DNA of 64,000 nucleotides, from contig JACSVZ010000002.1 in NCBI GenBank assembly GCA_014706295.1, positions 111,240,930 through 111,304,929 of the forward strand, read 5' to 3'. Made by a program: the position numbers and the translations under genes. This stretch comes from Lycocorax pyrrhopterus obiensis. Taxonomy: Eukaryota; Chordata; Aves; Passeriformes; Paradisaeidae. The first letter of the stretch is position 1. Every line of letters starts with the position of its first letter. Positions 51,101 through 64,000 of the stretch are shown here, piece by piece. The notes beneath the pieces were generated by a model, which had not been told where the DNA came from, did no database searches, and was given only the letters and a program-made list of their open reading frames with translations.

Positions 51101-54100
51101 AGAAAATTGGTTGTGTTTTTTTATATTGGTTCTGTATGCATGGGCTGTAAATAGTAACATTTTAGAGTACAACAGCAAGTAGTTGAGAAAAAAAAATTAA
51201 ATCATTTTGTACTGAAAATATACTGCATATTTCAAAAAATGCACTAAAAAGATATGATGTCGTAGACAAAATTTCCATAAATTCAGGGAAAAAATTCTAT
51301 AGACCTCATAGCACAGAGGCACAAAGAATGGACTATTTCAAGGCTTCAGCCAGAGGCTTCTCTGTTTGATCAGCCAAGTTGGGAGTGGAAACATGGGCAT
51401 GTTTCCTTTTCTTGGAACTCCTCGCCTCTCTCCAGCTGTTACACTGATTACAGCAAATGTCGGCTCCTGTGGGAGCCATCACTAGGCAGGTGAGTTCTGA
51501 AAGGTGGCATTGACTCCTTGCTAATGCTTTCCAAATGACAGGAAAAAGCACCCTATGTCAGTAAACCATGGTGGTGTAATGAGGACAAGCACTGCCCATT
51601 CCTTTTTAATTCCTAATCTTTTCATTTTCCACCATGAGTTTGCAGATGTGCTGATCTCAGCTGAAAATTGACTTGATAGCATCTAGAGAAATCAGCATTA
51701 GATAGTCCTTCTTATAAAGCCTTCTGATCCTTTTCAGGGTGAGAAACCAAATGTAGCCTCCAGCTACTAGAGATTTTACTACGCATTATAACTCTCATTT
51801 GCTATTTGGGATTCACTGGGATTTGGCTTTTACTGATTGCCATGCGAGGAGGATGAATTGGCTGCATCTGGCTTAGGTACACAGTGGAATTCAAGGTTTA
51901 GGTCTAAATCTTAGTCTGGCCTGCAGTTCACCTCTTCCTGTCCCTACGTGAACAAGTAAGTAAAGTGTTGATAAATTGCAGCTGGGAAAGTCATAACTTT
52001 CTGACTCCCATTTTAACTTATTTCACTCAACAAGCCAGTGATACAAAGCAGATACAGCACTTGGCAGATGTGGGGAGTTGATTTTTCATTTCATTGATTA
52101 TGGCTATGTTCACATACATGTTCACAAACGTAATAAATAGACATTTGCTTCTGTACTACATGGGCAACAGTTATATCTCAAGGTTTCACATGAAACAGAT
52201 AAAAATATCATAGCAGAGGAGTGTATTTAAAATTTTTTTTTCCCTTTGTTGTATGTCTCATCTCTATTAGGATGAATTCAAAGGGTATGACCCTCCACCT
52301 TTCATATGCTGAATTCAGAAAAAAAGTACAATGGGGAAGAAGGCTATAATCCTTTTAGTCAAACACTCTTTCTCTTCTTTCCACAGGCAGCATGAGAATT
52401 TTTGAAATATTTGTATCTACAGAAGATAAGAAATTTTCATTAAATAATTTTACATTTTAAGTATAATGTGTCCCTCTAGAATTTTCCTGCTTTTATGGGA
52501 AAATAATTGGTAGCTGTTCTATTCAAAGTTGACAGTTTATAACGAGAATCACGTGAGAATGAGAAAGAGTGCTTAACTGTGTTTAACTCAGTTTTAAAAC
52601 AAGATCATGGCATAATGAACTGATGCCACACTAAGGCCAGAAACTGGGGTCTCATTGTGCATGTCAGATTCTGCAGTCACAAACCCCGTTGTTTTGCAGA
52701 CATTTTACATTCTTGATGGCCAAGGATGGGGTGACAGGATACATCTGATGGCATTCTTATACATGGTTATGCCCATTTTCTATTACTTCATATATAACTT
52801 AATAAAAACAACTATTAACAGCTGTACCAGATCAGCTATGTAATATCACCTCATATTCTGCTTTAATGGGGTGTTGTCCAATTTTACAGTTAGAACAGTC
52901 TCATTTAAAATCAATTCTAAAGGTTTGACTAAGTGAGTTTATTTAATAAAGCCTAACTTATATCTGCTATATAGAGGTGAGTACCCACAAATGTCATGGT
53001 GACTGTCTTGCCTGTCAATCAAGCCAGTATTCTTTGCTGCAGAAGTGTTGCATCTCTATTGCATCTGAAAAGGTGAGTTCTATTGGTCAGGTGAACTGAT
53101 AGGACTGAGAGGACAACATCTGTTCTACTGATAAACACCTGTATGAAATACAACACATACCTTTCTTTTTTTTGTTACTAATTGCAGAGTAATAGCCTCC
53201 ATTTCTGCTGTATTGGTATTTTTTAAATGCAGTGACTAAACAGAGAGTTCTTCTGAAATATGACATGTCCTCAAAAGAGCTCAAGTCTCTTCTAGAAGTA
53301 TATTAAGAGCAGTGTTTTTGTTCCCTCTCCTTAGTGTATTTTGTTTTCTTTTTTCTTTTTTTTTCTTCCTAATTTTGCATGACTGTTGAATTAATTATTT
53401 TCCGATATTCTGTTCCTGTGGTACCTCAGAGTAGCCATCCCGCAGCTCTTGACTGACAGTTACTGAACTTTCAGGTCCAGTGTTGCATCTGCTCTATCAC
53501 CATCTGTTGTCACAGTAAGGATTTGATCAGGTTTATTTTGAAGGAAAATCTCTGGAATTAAGTTTTATTGTTAAATGATTATAGAAATACACAGGGGAAG
53601 CTGAGATCTTGCTGTTAAATTAAGCAGAAGTTCACAATAGGGTGTAAATTGTGTTGGGCTAATTCCCTGCCTTGCATTGTCAGCCATCTATGGCACTCAG
53701 CATGGATTATTGCTGCATAACATACACCCTTGAAAAGCTTATGTAGCTTATTGATACTTTATTGGCCTTTCTGTAAAATAAACCGAACATATCTATCTAT
53801 ATTGAAAGGTTTCTGTGGTTGACATGAAATGCTTTCCCCTGAACAGTTTCTGTAATTGTTTTAGATGCTTCTGAGGCAGTCTCCACTATAAAAATGATGA
53901 TTCCTGTGGCCAATAAAAGAATTTTCTTCCTTTTACATTGTAGTCTAGAATAGTTTTTGAATTTTGGGGCATAAAAAATTTTAGAAGGGCAGTAAACACT
54001 GTAGATTGTTAAAGATTTTAGGCTGAGGAAACCATGTTGACTTTTGAGAGGAAGGTCAGACAACTTCCTGAAGCTAGTCGATTACCTGATGAGCTAGATA

Positions 54101-55802
54101 ACATTCATGTTGTGAGTCACTTGATGCAGTTATTGGATAGCAATGCTTCTGTCCTAGGGCTGCATACCTTATAGCTCATGAGAGGATGGAAGCAATCTGG
54201 ACACCTGCTGGAAGTTTAGATGATACAAAGGAGTGATTAGATCAAGTTCTTATTTAAATCTCAAAATATAAGTCTCAAGCTGTGCATCGAATCATTTATG
54301 CATGTCCAGCAAATTCAATTTTGCCTCAAGTAGAATTTCATCCTCATTTACATATTTTTCTTATTTATTTTCTTGTACTTTTTTTCTAGTACTAACTCAT
54401 TAGTGTAACAAGTATTAGTTTGTTTTTTTTTTTCCCTCTGCAATCTTAATATCTCTCTCTGAAAATTCCTTTCAGTCAGGGTGGTTTTTCCTGACCAGAT
54501 TTAATGACCAGATCTGTGTTGGCTGTGTGTTCATATTTTAGTCAATACAGGGATGAATATACTGTATCTCCACTAAAGGTTTAAATAAGACATGTGAATG
54601 AGGGGATTCTAATTGCCTTGCTGCATTGTAGACCTTTCAAAGTGAGTGAAATAAACAGACGTCCCATAGCTACATGCTAGATTGATAAGTAGATAAAAAA
54701 TAGTTGCTTACTTTTGGGTTTGGGAAGAAGAGTTACTGGTTATTGTACATTAGTGCTCTAAATGAGTAAAAAGATAAATGTATAAATAATGTGTATTAAA
54801 AAATTATATATTTATGCCTATTTTTGGGTGACAGCTTTGGCTTAAATGTATTCTACTGGTAAGTGGACAGCCTTATCTACTGCTTTTGAGATTAAGGTAC
54901 TCTTACCAGATCCTTCACCTTGTTTGTGCACTCTTGGGTGTGAAATCAGGCTCTTTCTGATCCCACAGGTCTTGTGTGTCTTTCTGTATAGTGCCATAGC
55001 TTCAACAGGAGTCATATACCTCAGCTTTCAGGTTGGTGGTTAGGTTAGAAGATGAAAGGTACAGGTTTGACGCACTGACTTTGTGAGTGCTGTAATTGCT
55101 AGGTTACGCTCATAAGGGCTTTCCTTTCAGCTGCTACTCTTTGCAAGAGTGTGATTGTAACATCTTAATAAACTTGATCCTGCCTGAATGCATCCTGAGC
55201 TGTTCTGAATCAGAGTGCCGTAGCAGATTTAATCGGATGAATAATTGCTTCCTGTTTTGTCATAACAGTATGACATGAACAAATACTTGTTCTCTCCAGA
55301 AGCATAATTCTGTATCTACAATGAGGTCAGGCAGTGAGAAACCACTGAGTTTAAATAATCAAAGGCATTGCTTTTGTTGCGTCATTTTGCCCCGTCTTCT
55401 ATTTATATACATGACATGATTAAATCCCACTTTAAGTCTCTAAACATATTTGGATCTGATATTTTGCCATTTACCCAAGAAATGTAATGTAAATAGGACA
55501 GTGAAAGGGATGCCTGCAATTTAAAAGAGAGATTTTCTGCAGGAGTTGGATATTTGTGATGTCTGAGACTGGAAACGAGTAGCAAACATTAAACCAAGAA
55601 CGGGCTATTCTAATAGGATGAATGTTTCCATCTTTTTCATGTATCTTTTTGCTGGATGGGATTTTTAGCTGCTACCCAAACAGGCCAACAAAGCAGGAGG
55701 ACAGGAAGCAACTTTCAGCATTCTTGATTGGAAATACACACCTTAATGATGCATATGTTCCTGAAAAGTGGTAACAAAGAGAGCAAATAAGAAAAGGTGG
55801 GA

Positions 55803-55965
55803 AACAGAGTCACCATCTTGAGCCTTTCTGAGTTCAAGAAGCATTTGGACAATGCTGTCAGGCACATGATGCTATTCTTGGGGGTGTCCTGTGCAGGGCC
55901 AGGAGCTGGACTCAATGATCCTGGTGGGTCCTTTACAACTCAGCATATTCTATGATATGCACAAA
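55803..55965 (+). mobile_element. CR1 LINE 3'-end fragment
   Basis: CTGAGTTCAAGAAGCATTTG, GACAATGCTGTCAGGCACAT, AGGAGCTGGACTCAATGATC and CTGGTGGGTCCTTTACAACT, ending with CAGCATATTCTATGAT. These are the end of CR1 ORF2 and its 3' terminus in sense orientation, about 160 bp, closely related to the 14.3-14.44 kb copy. A T/C-rich tract (about 55975-56018) follows immediately. Confidence 0.87.
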
Positions 55966-55974
55966 ATAAATATA

Positions 55975-56018
55975 TCTTTCTTTTCTTTTTCTCTTTTTTT
56001 TTTCTTTTTTTGTTTTCT
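55975..56018. repeat. T/C-rich low-complexity tract
   Basis: Runs of TTTCTTTTC and T8-T9 directly downstream of the CR1 terminus. It is a simple-sequence tract, partly interrupted by G near its end. Confidence 0.8.
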
Positions 56019-59000
56019 AGTTATACTTAGAAAGATTAAGTATAGGGATTTTTTTTTCTCTAGCTTCACGTTAAATAAGGAACTGTTAATATCTGTAGCT
56101 TACCAGGTATGAATTTGTTCTGTCTGGCCAGTTTTTAATTTTCATTGGAGTCTGAGGCTAGAAATAAAAATGTTGCAATGCTTTATTGTAATGTCTCTTT
56201 TATTGCATCAAGTGAGTGTAAAAGTTCCCAGGAATAACATTAATTTTAGTATAATAGAAGGAAGATGTTCAGGACGGCTATATACACATTATTCCTTGGG
56301 GAATTGTATCATCTAAAGAAATTAATTGGAATCAATGAAGCATATACTTTAACTATAGATTTTCTATTGGAGGAGCACATGGGACTCAAATGGCATAAAT
56401 AAAGTATTTTTAATTACAGTTTACTTCAAGAGGAGAAGCAAATAACATTTCGTTTTTCTCGTTACTTATTTTATGTGCAGATGATTGGTGCTTCAAATCA
56501 TAGTTTGTGATAGGAAAAATATTTATTCTCTTGGACTTCTAAGAACAGTGGTTAAACAGAATTCTGTGGACTTTAGATGGTCATTTATCTTTTCTCTCTC
56601 ATCACAGTAATAGTCCATGGGACCAGTGACATAGTTACTACCTGAATTTCAGAAAATAGTTGATGTGTAATAGTGCAAGGCAATTGACAATTTATGGGTT
56701 ACCTACAAATGAAGAAGGAAAAAAACACTGAGAAGTGTTAATCACTGAAAATGTGTGAAGAAAACTGTTAAAAATGTTTAAAAATGTAGCTAATTACAAA
56801 TGCAGAAACATCCCCTAGAAATGCATAATATTACAACCTTTTTTGTCTTTTCAAGGAGTTGTGTTTCCTGGTAAGGAGACACTGTTCAGTGAACAATATG
56901 TGTTATATGTTTAGCATATTAGAGAATATTTGCCTTCAATCTTAGTATTTTTGGAAGCAAAACTTAGTAATTCTGTCATATTTTATGACACAGCAAATAG
57001 AGATTTAGCAGTGTTGAGTCAAAATACTATCCTCAGGAGCTGGCAGCTGACAAAAGTATTTATTTATTTATTTAATAAGCAGAAACATTTTCCTTGTTGG
57101 AATATCTCTCAGCAATGCTGGGTTTGGAAAAAGCAAACAAACAAGCCTACTTATGAAGAATGATTCTGGAAAATGGTGCAGGTCTGAAGAGGTGTGAATT
57201 GTAGGCAATTCTGTGTCTGGGCTTCTTGCTGTAAAACGGGTCTCCACCTTGATGGATCCAATAGTGTGTGAGTGCTGAGCGACCAGAGTCACCCGGGCCA
57301 ACTCAGAGTACCCACAGAGTCCAGCAGGATCAAGGTGCAGTAGTGTACAGTTTCTAGCTGCTTTCTGCAAATATACATCCAGAGAGTCCTGCTGCTTCCC
57401 ATTATTTGTTTAACAGCCTACGGTTTGTAGTACTTGCTTAGTAGAAGCAATAGTCACTCATCACTCCAACCTATTGCTCCCACGCGCCTGCCCTGATGGC
57501 GGTAGGTGGAATAATGCAGCAGCCTCTTCTTCCCCTCCTGCTGAAGCAGGCTGCTGTTCAAAACCAAACCCAGACAGTGGAAAAGAAGAGGATCTGATCC
57601 TATTATGCAAATAGCATCCAGACCTCTGAGACTGCAAAAAAAGCTTTAGAGAAAAGATGCTCTCTGTGAGAGGAGTGACTTCTGGCTAAGTATTAATTAT
57701 GAGTTTGCATCCATCAATTGTTAAATAATGTTCCTGCAGGTCACTGCATTTCACAGGGCCTTGAATTATTGTACCGGGATCTCTTCTTCAATCAGACAGA
57801 TGGCACCCTTGGAGGATTTTTTGTGTAACCTTTCCTGTGGGTGAAGGAACTTGCCTGTCCCTCTGTAGAACTCTGTGGATAAAGAGCCTCAATGCCTTAT
57901 ACTGTAATTTGAGCTTCATTCAGGATAGAATCTTAATTTTATGGGCTGCATCCCTCCATTTCACATGATAGTGGGATATTTTTTCTTAAAAAAAAAATCG
58001 CATGAGTGGAAGAAAGCCCTGGTACTGCAAAATGAGTCTCGCTTGGTACTTTTTAAAGACTGAGCTTTTCCAAAGAAACTGCAAAATTCGTGGAAATGCT
58101 GAGATGCTAGAGACTAATCAACTACTGACAGGCATCACCCCACTGTCAAAAAATAAGTGCAACATGGGTTCAGTAAATGTTATGAACACTACTACTAACT
58201 CCCTGCCACAGACTATTGGCATATGACCAACTATAGAATCCTCAGGATAGCCTAGGTTCAATCTAAGCGCCAGGAAAATCAAAATCGGCTATAACAATCC
58301 AAAAACCCATCTTGTTAAAAAATAAGTTATGAAGAGAACCATGAAAATAATAGGATGTAGAACATACTGAACATCATGTTCTTCATCTAGTCATCCCCTA
58401 AGGTTTTTTTTTTAGCTTCTGAAAGAGGTATTTTAGCAGTGGTTCTCCTCTACCTTGCCTTGCTCTTTCAGAGTGGGACTTCATTCTAGTTCTCTTTCTC
58501 GACACATTTGTATTTGAATACCACTGTTTGCAAACTAATGTTTAAAGTGGTTCTGGAATAGCTTCATCTTTCCTTCTTTTTTCGCAATCCAGGAAGAATT
58601 TTATTTACTTTAAGAATGTGTAAGAATGCAAGTCATATATAATTACTTTAGTCCTTTACTAGCAACTTTATTCTCGTCTCATCTGACTTCTCACCTCCTC
58701 TTTCCCTTCCTCTTCAATCTCTGTAGGATGTCAAGGTCCTTCACAAATTGTAGCATTTTCTCCCCCCATTTAAAGTTGGGAAGGGGTGATGGGATATATC
58801 TTTCATTGCTGCTTGTGACCAATGTCTTCAATCTCAGGGGTACTTTACCCGCAAGCAATATGTGCTAAAAATTCCTTTACAGAGTGTATTTTAAGGCTGA
58901 AAGCTCTAGTGAGAAACTTGATACACTGCCCCTCTGAAAATTAGGGTAGATAAAAAATGGGGACATTTAGAAAATCCTAGGCAGCTACAGATGGATTATG

Positions 59001-59164
59001 AAATCTGAACTACCATGTATGGTCTGTAATACTGTGTGTGCTGCCAAAGAAATAATGTGGAACTACAACAAAAACAGTGCTGAAGCTGTTTTGCTAAGAG
59101 CAGTAAGTCAGGACTACTTTAAAACAGATTCCAAGACAGATATGGCTGCTTTGAGATCAAAGAC

Positions 59165-59330
59165 TCACAGAATAATTTATATTGGATGAGTTTTTGTAGG
59201 TCATCTGGTCAGAATCCTACTCAGAGAATGGCCTACATAAATCAGATTGCTCTGGATTTTCCCCCATCAAATTATGACTGTCTTTAAGAATGGGGATTTC
59301 ATAACATCTCTTACTAAGAAAAATAAATCA
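59165..59330 (-). mobile_element. Divergent CR1-like 3' end
   Basis: The + strand reads TCACAGAATAATTTATATTG, then GATGAGTTTTTGTAGGTCAT and CTGGTCAGAATCCTACTCAG. The order (CAGAAT, TTGGA-like, AGGTCATCTGGTC) resembles the reverse complement of an old CR1 3' end with heavy divergence. The boundary at about 59330 is a guess, and the match could be weaker than it looks. Confidence 0.5.
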
Positions 59331-62300
59331 GTATTTTAAAATTACTAAAAGGCATCAGTGGTGCTTTGCTACATAACTTCTTTGCCATAGTGCTACAAAA
59401 CAGACATAGTGAGTAAATCTATTTCTTTAGATCTATCAAAGTATCTACTCTGGATTTCAACTGCTGGGTATTTATTTGTCTTTATAAAAACAGCTTATTT
59501 TTCAGGATTTTGTGATTGAAAGTTCGAATTCTGAATGCAGGTGAAAGAGAAAAGCAGTGAGCCATCACATTATTCTGCTGTAGCAGATCTCTGGGACCAG
59601 TTTGTTTAAATACAGGTTTTATCTGTTCAACTGTTATTTTTTCAAAGTAGTCTTCATTTCTTTTACATATATATTTGAAACACAGTTTGAGTTAAAGGAA
59701 GGTAAGTAGATAAGTGTTGTCAGATTTTTCTGATAAAAAAAGAATTCCTACTGTTATCGAGATATATTAAGTTTATGGATTAATTTACAATTTCTTATTA
59801 CATTATATGATTTGAATTGAAGTATAAACTGAAGTTTTACTGCATTGTTCATTTCTTGTAAATCAAGAAGAGTTATTATCATTTTCTATTTAGAAATTAA
59901 ACTTAATTAGACCTATTGCTTAATGATCTTGAAAACTTTGAAATCATTAGCCAAAAGATTATTTGCTATAGCTAATAAAATATAAAATTACCTTAGGGAG
60001 TATTCTTTATTGATTTGATTAAAATTTTATACCACCTATTGGGGTTTTTTTTCCCTGTTAGTAACTGGCAATGGTAACACTGATTCTGCAGCAAAATTTC
60101 TCGTCTGTAGGTTTCCATTTTCTGTAGGAGAGCTGTGTGGCCTTCAGTTTTTTTCTGACTAGACCTCCACTAGAAAGACTTCTTTGTTGTTTCCCTTCTC
60201 TCAGTGAACTTTGCTTCTGTACACTGATTGCTGGAGATACAATGACCAGGAAGTTAAATAAGAAAATTCAACAACTAACTTTGCTTAAAAGAGACAGCTG
60301 TCCCCATTAACAGTTGTAAATACCAACTACACCATACCCAACAGCGCCATGTATCACTTCCCATCATGTTTCTGATTGCAGCAGCCATGAATCATTGAAG
60401 GATTCTATGATATTGTTAGTTTTTAATTGACTCTAATAACTGCTTCATTACCTGAATTTCTGTTAAGGTGAAACTTGGGTTCAGGTAATGGTTAATTTGT
60501 TGTAATAGTGGAGTCCTTCCCTTGGTGCTGTGAGTTCTTAGAAATTAATAACTTTCCTTGAACCTGCATAAATTGTTTTTTCATTGCAAAAAAGGTTTAC
60601 CTATAAACCCGTTGACCTTTCCCAGACCTTTCTCACACCAAAGTAACATTGCTAGTAAGGAAAAAATGCAACCCATGTCTGTTTCTTCAGTCACACTTTT
60701 TTCAAAATATTTCATTAACTGAGCATGGATTATGAAAACTGCAAACCAGTGGATTTATGCAGAAAACTGATTGTACTTCTGAAAATAAAATTTCACCTCT
60801 TGATGATTTTTTCTTCTTTCAGTTACATGTACTGAGTGCTTAAAAAATTATTGTATTGCTGAAAGGCAATGTAATGCTAGTCTAAAACTTTTCAAATATT
60901 TTTGGAGATTTTATTTATTTTTATTATTGTAGGTGTTTGTAAGTAGTAATTGTTTCTCTGAGAGGCCTGAGAAAGTCTTAAAGACTGTTGCAGCTTGCAG
61001 AAGTCTTTTTAGTTTTTTCAGAAAGGACTGAAAACAATTGTTCCTCAGTAGAAATAGTCAAAGGAATTTTGCAAGCATTAATAGCTATTTTCATCATTTT
61101 GCCCTTTAAATTACTGAGAATGGAAATTAAAACAAGTAGCCAGACATAGCAAAGTCAGATCTTGCGAAGTCATTGATACCAAAATAGAGGTTTCTCTCAT
61201 GTGTGTTTATTTTGCTCTGCAAACCGCAACACCAGAGACTTTAAAGACAACTTTAAGTATACATTGATTATTTGCAGGTTTATCCTGACTTTGTGAGCAC
61301 TTTGAAGTGTAAACAACTAATCCTATAGAAATGTAATTCTGATGTTATGCACACTCAAAACGTTTATTACTAAAATTCATTTCAAACAACCTATTACCCA
61401 TCATCTGTATTTTCGGTATACTCAGTCATTTGGAGTTCTTCCATGTGTATTGTTACCATCTCCTTTGGACTGAGTTCAGTAAGTTCAGGGTGTGAGCAAG
61501 GCAGCTGCATGAGCAATATGATCTCACAGAGACAGCAAGGTAGCCTAAATTGCCCTAGTCCTGTCCAAGTTCTGCTTACCAGTAATTTTCAGAGAAACAG
61601 GAAAAGAAAATCAAGCAAAAATCTGGAACCAGTCATTGAAGTCTAATTGAAAGGTACTCCTGGGACAAGTTAAAAATTTTATTAAATGTTTCTCTAAATA
61701 TTTTGCTTGCCCTGGTACTTAAAAAAGATAAATATGTGAGTTGTTTGCTCAGTGGCACCATCAAAAGTCTTAAAGACACTGTCTGGTGACTTTTAATATT
61801 CTGATCTTTTTCTTCATTCAACATCTTTTGGTAGTCTACCCTGAGGTGAAAAAGAAGAATATGATGTGCTGTCCATCAAAAGGGAGAGGTTGTGCCCTCC
61901 AGCTTGGTTATCTGAAATATTTTTGTTTGACCCATTTATATTTTAGGGTGTGAAAAATACATGCTGTGTACATTTAGAAGAGGAAAAAAAAAAGCATTAA
62001 TCAAAAGATAAGTCCTAAACCTGGTCGAGCTACTAGGCTTTAAAATAAATGATGTTTACTTTCTTGTCACCTGAGTGCTGAGCTTGCTGCATTGCGCTGT
62101 TCTCTATTTTAAACCCTCAAAACCCCCCAAGAAATTTCATCCTGGATTAAAATTGTCAGCCTTCCTTGAGCCTGTTCCTAAATTCAGTAGGTGAAAAATG
62201 AGCAGGTAGGAATTCAAATATGACCATGTATCAAAGATTTTTTTTTCCAGAAAAAAAGCAGAACCCTAGTGATTGCAGTTACCTAACAGTAGAAGGAGGG

Positions 62301-64000
62301 GGGAATGATGACAGTGTGATATATAGTAATTTTTTCAGTCAGGAAATGTGTGAGACCTGCTAATTTTCAAAGTGTTTGCTGAGAGCTGCTCTGTTGAGAG
62401 TATCAGAGAAGATGTGAAACCTCTCAGGTCAGCTGTAAAATGCCTCCGATGTCAGCAGGACTGAGTCTCCTCACTGATAAATCTGGCAATCAAATGAACC
62501 TGCTCAGGGATGTGCTAAATTGCTCTGAAGGTGAGTTATGTGGCAGGTAAATAAGAGAAGTCTACAAGAAGGAGAAGGCTCAGTCAAGTGAAGAAGGCAG
62601 ATTACTTTAGACATTACAAGATTTTTTTTCATCATCTAGCTACCATACCTATTTAGCAGGAAAATGCTTAATGCTGTGTAAAATGCACACATCCCTTGTG
62701 CATTTCAGGGAGTTTGCTGCATGCTGGCTAGCTACTCTGGTTCATTTTTTATTTTTTTTTTTAATTAATCAGTCAATATCGTGGAAGACAGGACTAGCAT
62801 GAGCTATTTTTGTACTGATTCCTACTCATAATTTCGCACACACGCCCGAAATTAATATAGATTGGTATCTAATAATGTGGTTTGCATCCAAATCCATCTT
62901 TGCAATAACAGCTGCATAAGGTCTTTCTCGGGAAAAGTCTGTGCTTTCTAAATGCTAATCACCTCTATTAAAATGAACAAATTCAAATCGTAATGAATTT
63001 TAAATACACATAATTGTGCATTGACTTGAATAATTTAAGAGATGCAAAAAATCCCAACTTCTAATGTTGACATTTTGACAAAGGCACACAGTTGCCCAAT
63101 TAAGGTTCAGATTGACTTTGTCATTAGAAGAATTTATTTCAATAAACAGCTACTTAGAAGTCTTAAATAATAAAATGAGAGCTTTGAAATAAGCTGTGAC
63201 TATTAACATATAGCACTGGATGAAAAACCGAATGGGTGAGACAAAATGTTTCTCTGGATTAGTAGACTCTAACACGAAGAAGAAATCTGGCAAAGCAATA
63301 TATAGTTCTTTATCTGTTTAGAAAACTATCCTGTATCCACATGTAGCCATCATTTTTCAAACCTGTGGAGGGAGGGAAGGCATGAAGCAGTCAATATAGT
63401 CCTGATTTCTAGCAAGATTTTGTAGATCTCATTGGGAATGTGCTAAGTTTTCCCATGGGATGCTGTTGGATGTAACATAAACTGTCATGCAGGTTTTTCA
63501 AACAGCTTTGTTAGTTGTGGACAGATCTCTACAGAGGTCCAGGCAAGATTTGTTGCCCTAAACATCTGTCTTCATTCTGATTATGGTGTTGTTTGCTAAG
63601 AAAGAAAATATACTGTTTTCAGTCTTTGATACCAGTTTTCAGTAATCTGGATTGTAAGCAAAAAATCATCTTAATCATCTTCCATAATTAAGAAGTATTT
63701 TCTGCTTTCTCTGACACTATTTACTTTTAGACCTGATAATATTTCCTCAGTTTTCGTGTGGTCATTTCAGAAATAGAACAAGACAAAGCCAAATGGAAAA
63801 CCTCTACACAGCCTTGCTCTGGTAGCAAGATGACAGTGTGAGTTCTTACCCAGGAGGAAATTAAGCTGTGAGATATAAAAATGTGCAATCTTAGATTGAA
63901 TCATCTATTAGTAGTTAGATGGCTCAAAAATATGAAGGTGATCTTTGTCAGTGATAGCTCTAAAGTTTTAATGGACTTTTTTTTTAATGAAGAAGATAGA

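Larger units (their letters stand above)
1..64000 (+). other. SNTG1: Internal part of the gamma-1-syntrophin gene (exons and introns)
   Basis: Five coding exons on the + strand join in frame into 162 codons that match my knowledge of gamma-1-syntrophin, a cytoplasmic adaptor of the dystrophin-associated complex expressed mainly in neurons. Family knowledge: syntrophins have a PH module split by a PDZ domain, a second PH domain and a C-terminal unique region that binds dystrophin. Seen here: end of PDZ, linker, C-terminal part of the split PH module and the short segment after it. All splice sites are GT-AG and no stop or frameshift interrupts the exons, so the gene looks functional. Gamma-2 (SNTG2) is less likely because the linker (LNEDCACAPSDQSSGTSSPL) is the gamma-1 version as I remember it. 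Start codon, N-terminal exons, C-terminal exons, promoter and polyadenylation site were not found in the window. Confidence 0.93.
48123..64000 (+). other. SNTG1: SNTG1 intron downstream of the micro-exon (5' part)
   Basis: The intron starts with GTAAGA and runs past the window end; no further SNTG1 exon was recognised. It holds a sense CR1 3' end at 55.8-55.96 kb, a divergent CR1-like end at 59.16-59.33 kb and scattered T-rich tracts (for example near 53.35, 54.42, 55.98 and 62.75 kb). AT-rich candidate conserved stretches lie at 57.6-57.83 and 62.82-63.22 kb. A possible cryptic exon is at 62428-62530. Other open frames are under 101 codons with no recognisable similarity. Confidence 0.85.

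Noticed and set aside
60385..60415. GGATTCTATGATATTG as a CR1 tail
   Set aside because: The match is one terminal unit long and nothing upstream resembles CR1, so chance is as likely.

Overview
The window is vertebrate nuclear DNA, almost certainly from a bird. The genes have long AT-rich introns with GT-AG splice sites. The repeats are CR1 LINE fragments ending in the CR1-type terminus (ATTCTATGATTCTGTG) plus avian-type LTRs. No Alu/B1/L1-like repeat was recognised. The species cannot be named from the sequence.

The only gene I can support is gamma-1-syntrophin (SNTG1) on the + strand, seen as five internal coding exons: 10350-10452, 11866-11948, 16740-16870, 22274-22403 and 48084-48122. 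Their phases fit exactly (0/1, 1/0, 0/2, 2/0, 0/0). Together they encode 162 uninterrupted codons: the end of the PDZ domain, a Ser/Pro-rich linker, the second half of the split PH-like module, and a 13-residue cassette encoded by a 39-bp micro-exon. Exons for the N-terminus, most of the PDZ domain and the C-terminal part were not found and should lie outside the window. The first 10.3 kb and last 15.9 kb are therefore intron.

Layout: 1-10349 upstream intron with a pyrimidine microsatellite, a minus-strand CR1 3' end and a short CR1 tail. 10350-22403 four exons with introns of 1.4, 4.8 and 5.4 kb. The 4.8-kb intron holds two kilobase-scale CR1 copies in opposite orientations, and the 5.4-kb intron holds an antisense ERVL-type solo LTR. 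22404-48083 is a 25.7-kb intron with a CpG-retaining (probably young) antisense LTR, an older minus-strand CR1, a plus-strand CR1 tail and several low-complexity tracts. 48084-48122 is the micro-exon. 48123-64000 is intron with a CR1 3' end, a divergent CR1-like end and one candidate cryptic exon.

I found no independent protein-coding gene, RNA gene, CRISPR array or clear novel system. Short open frames elsewhere look like chance or CR1 remnants. The points most worth a second look are the frame-neutral micro-exon, the inverted CR1 pair, the internally deleted CR1, the young LTR, the candidate exon near 62.4 kb and a few AT-rich stretches that look like conserved noncoding elements.
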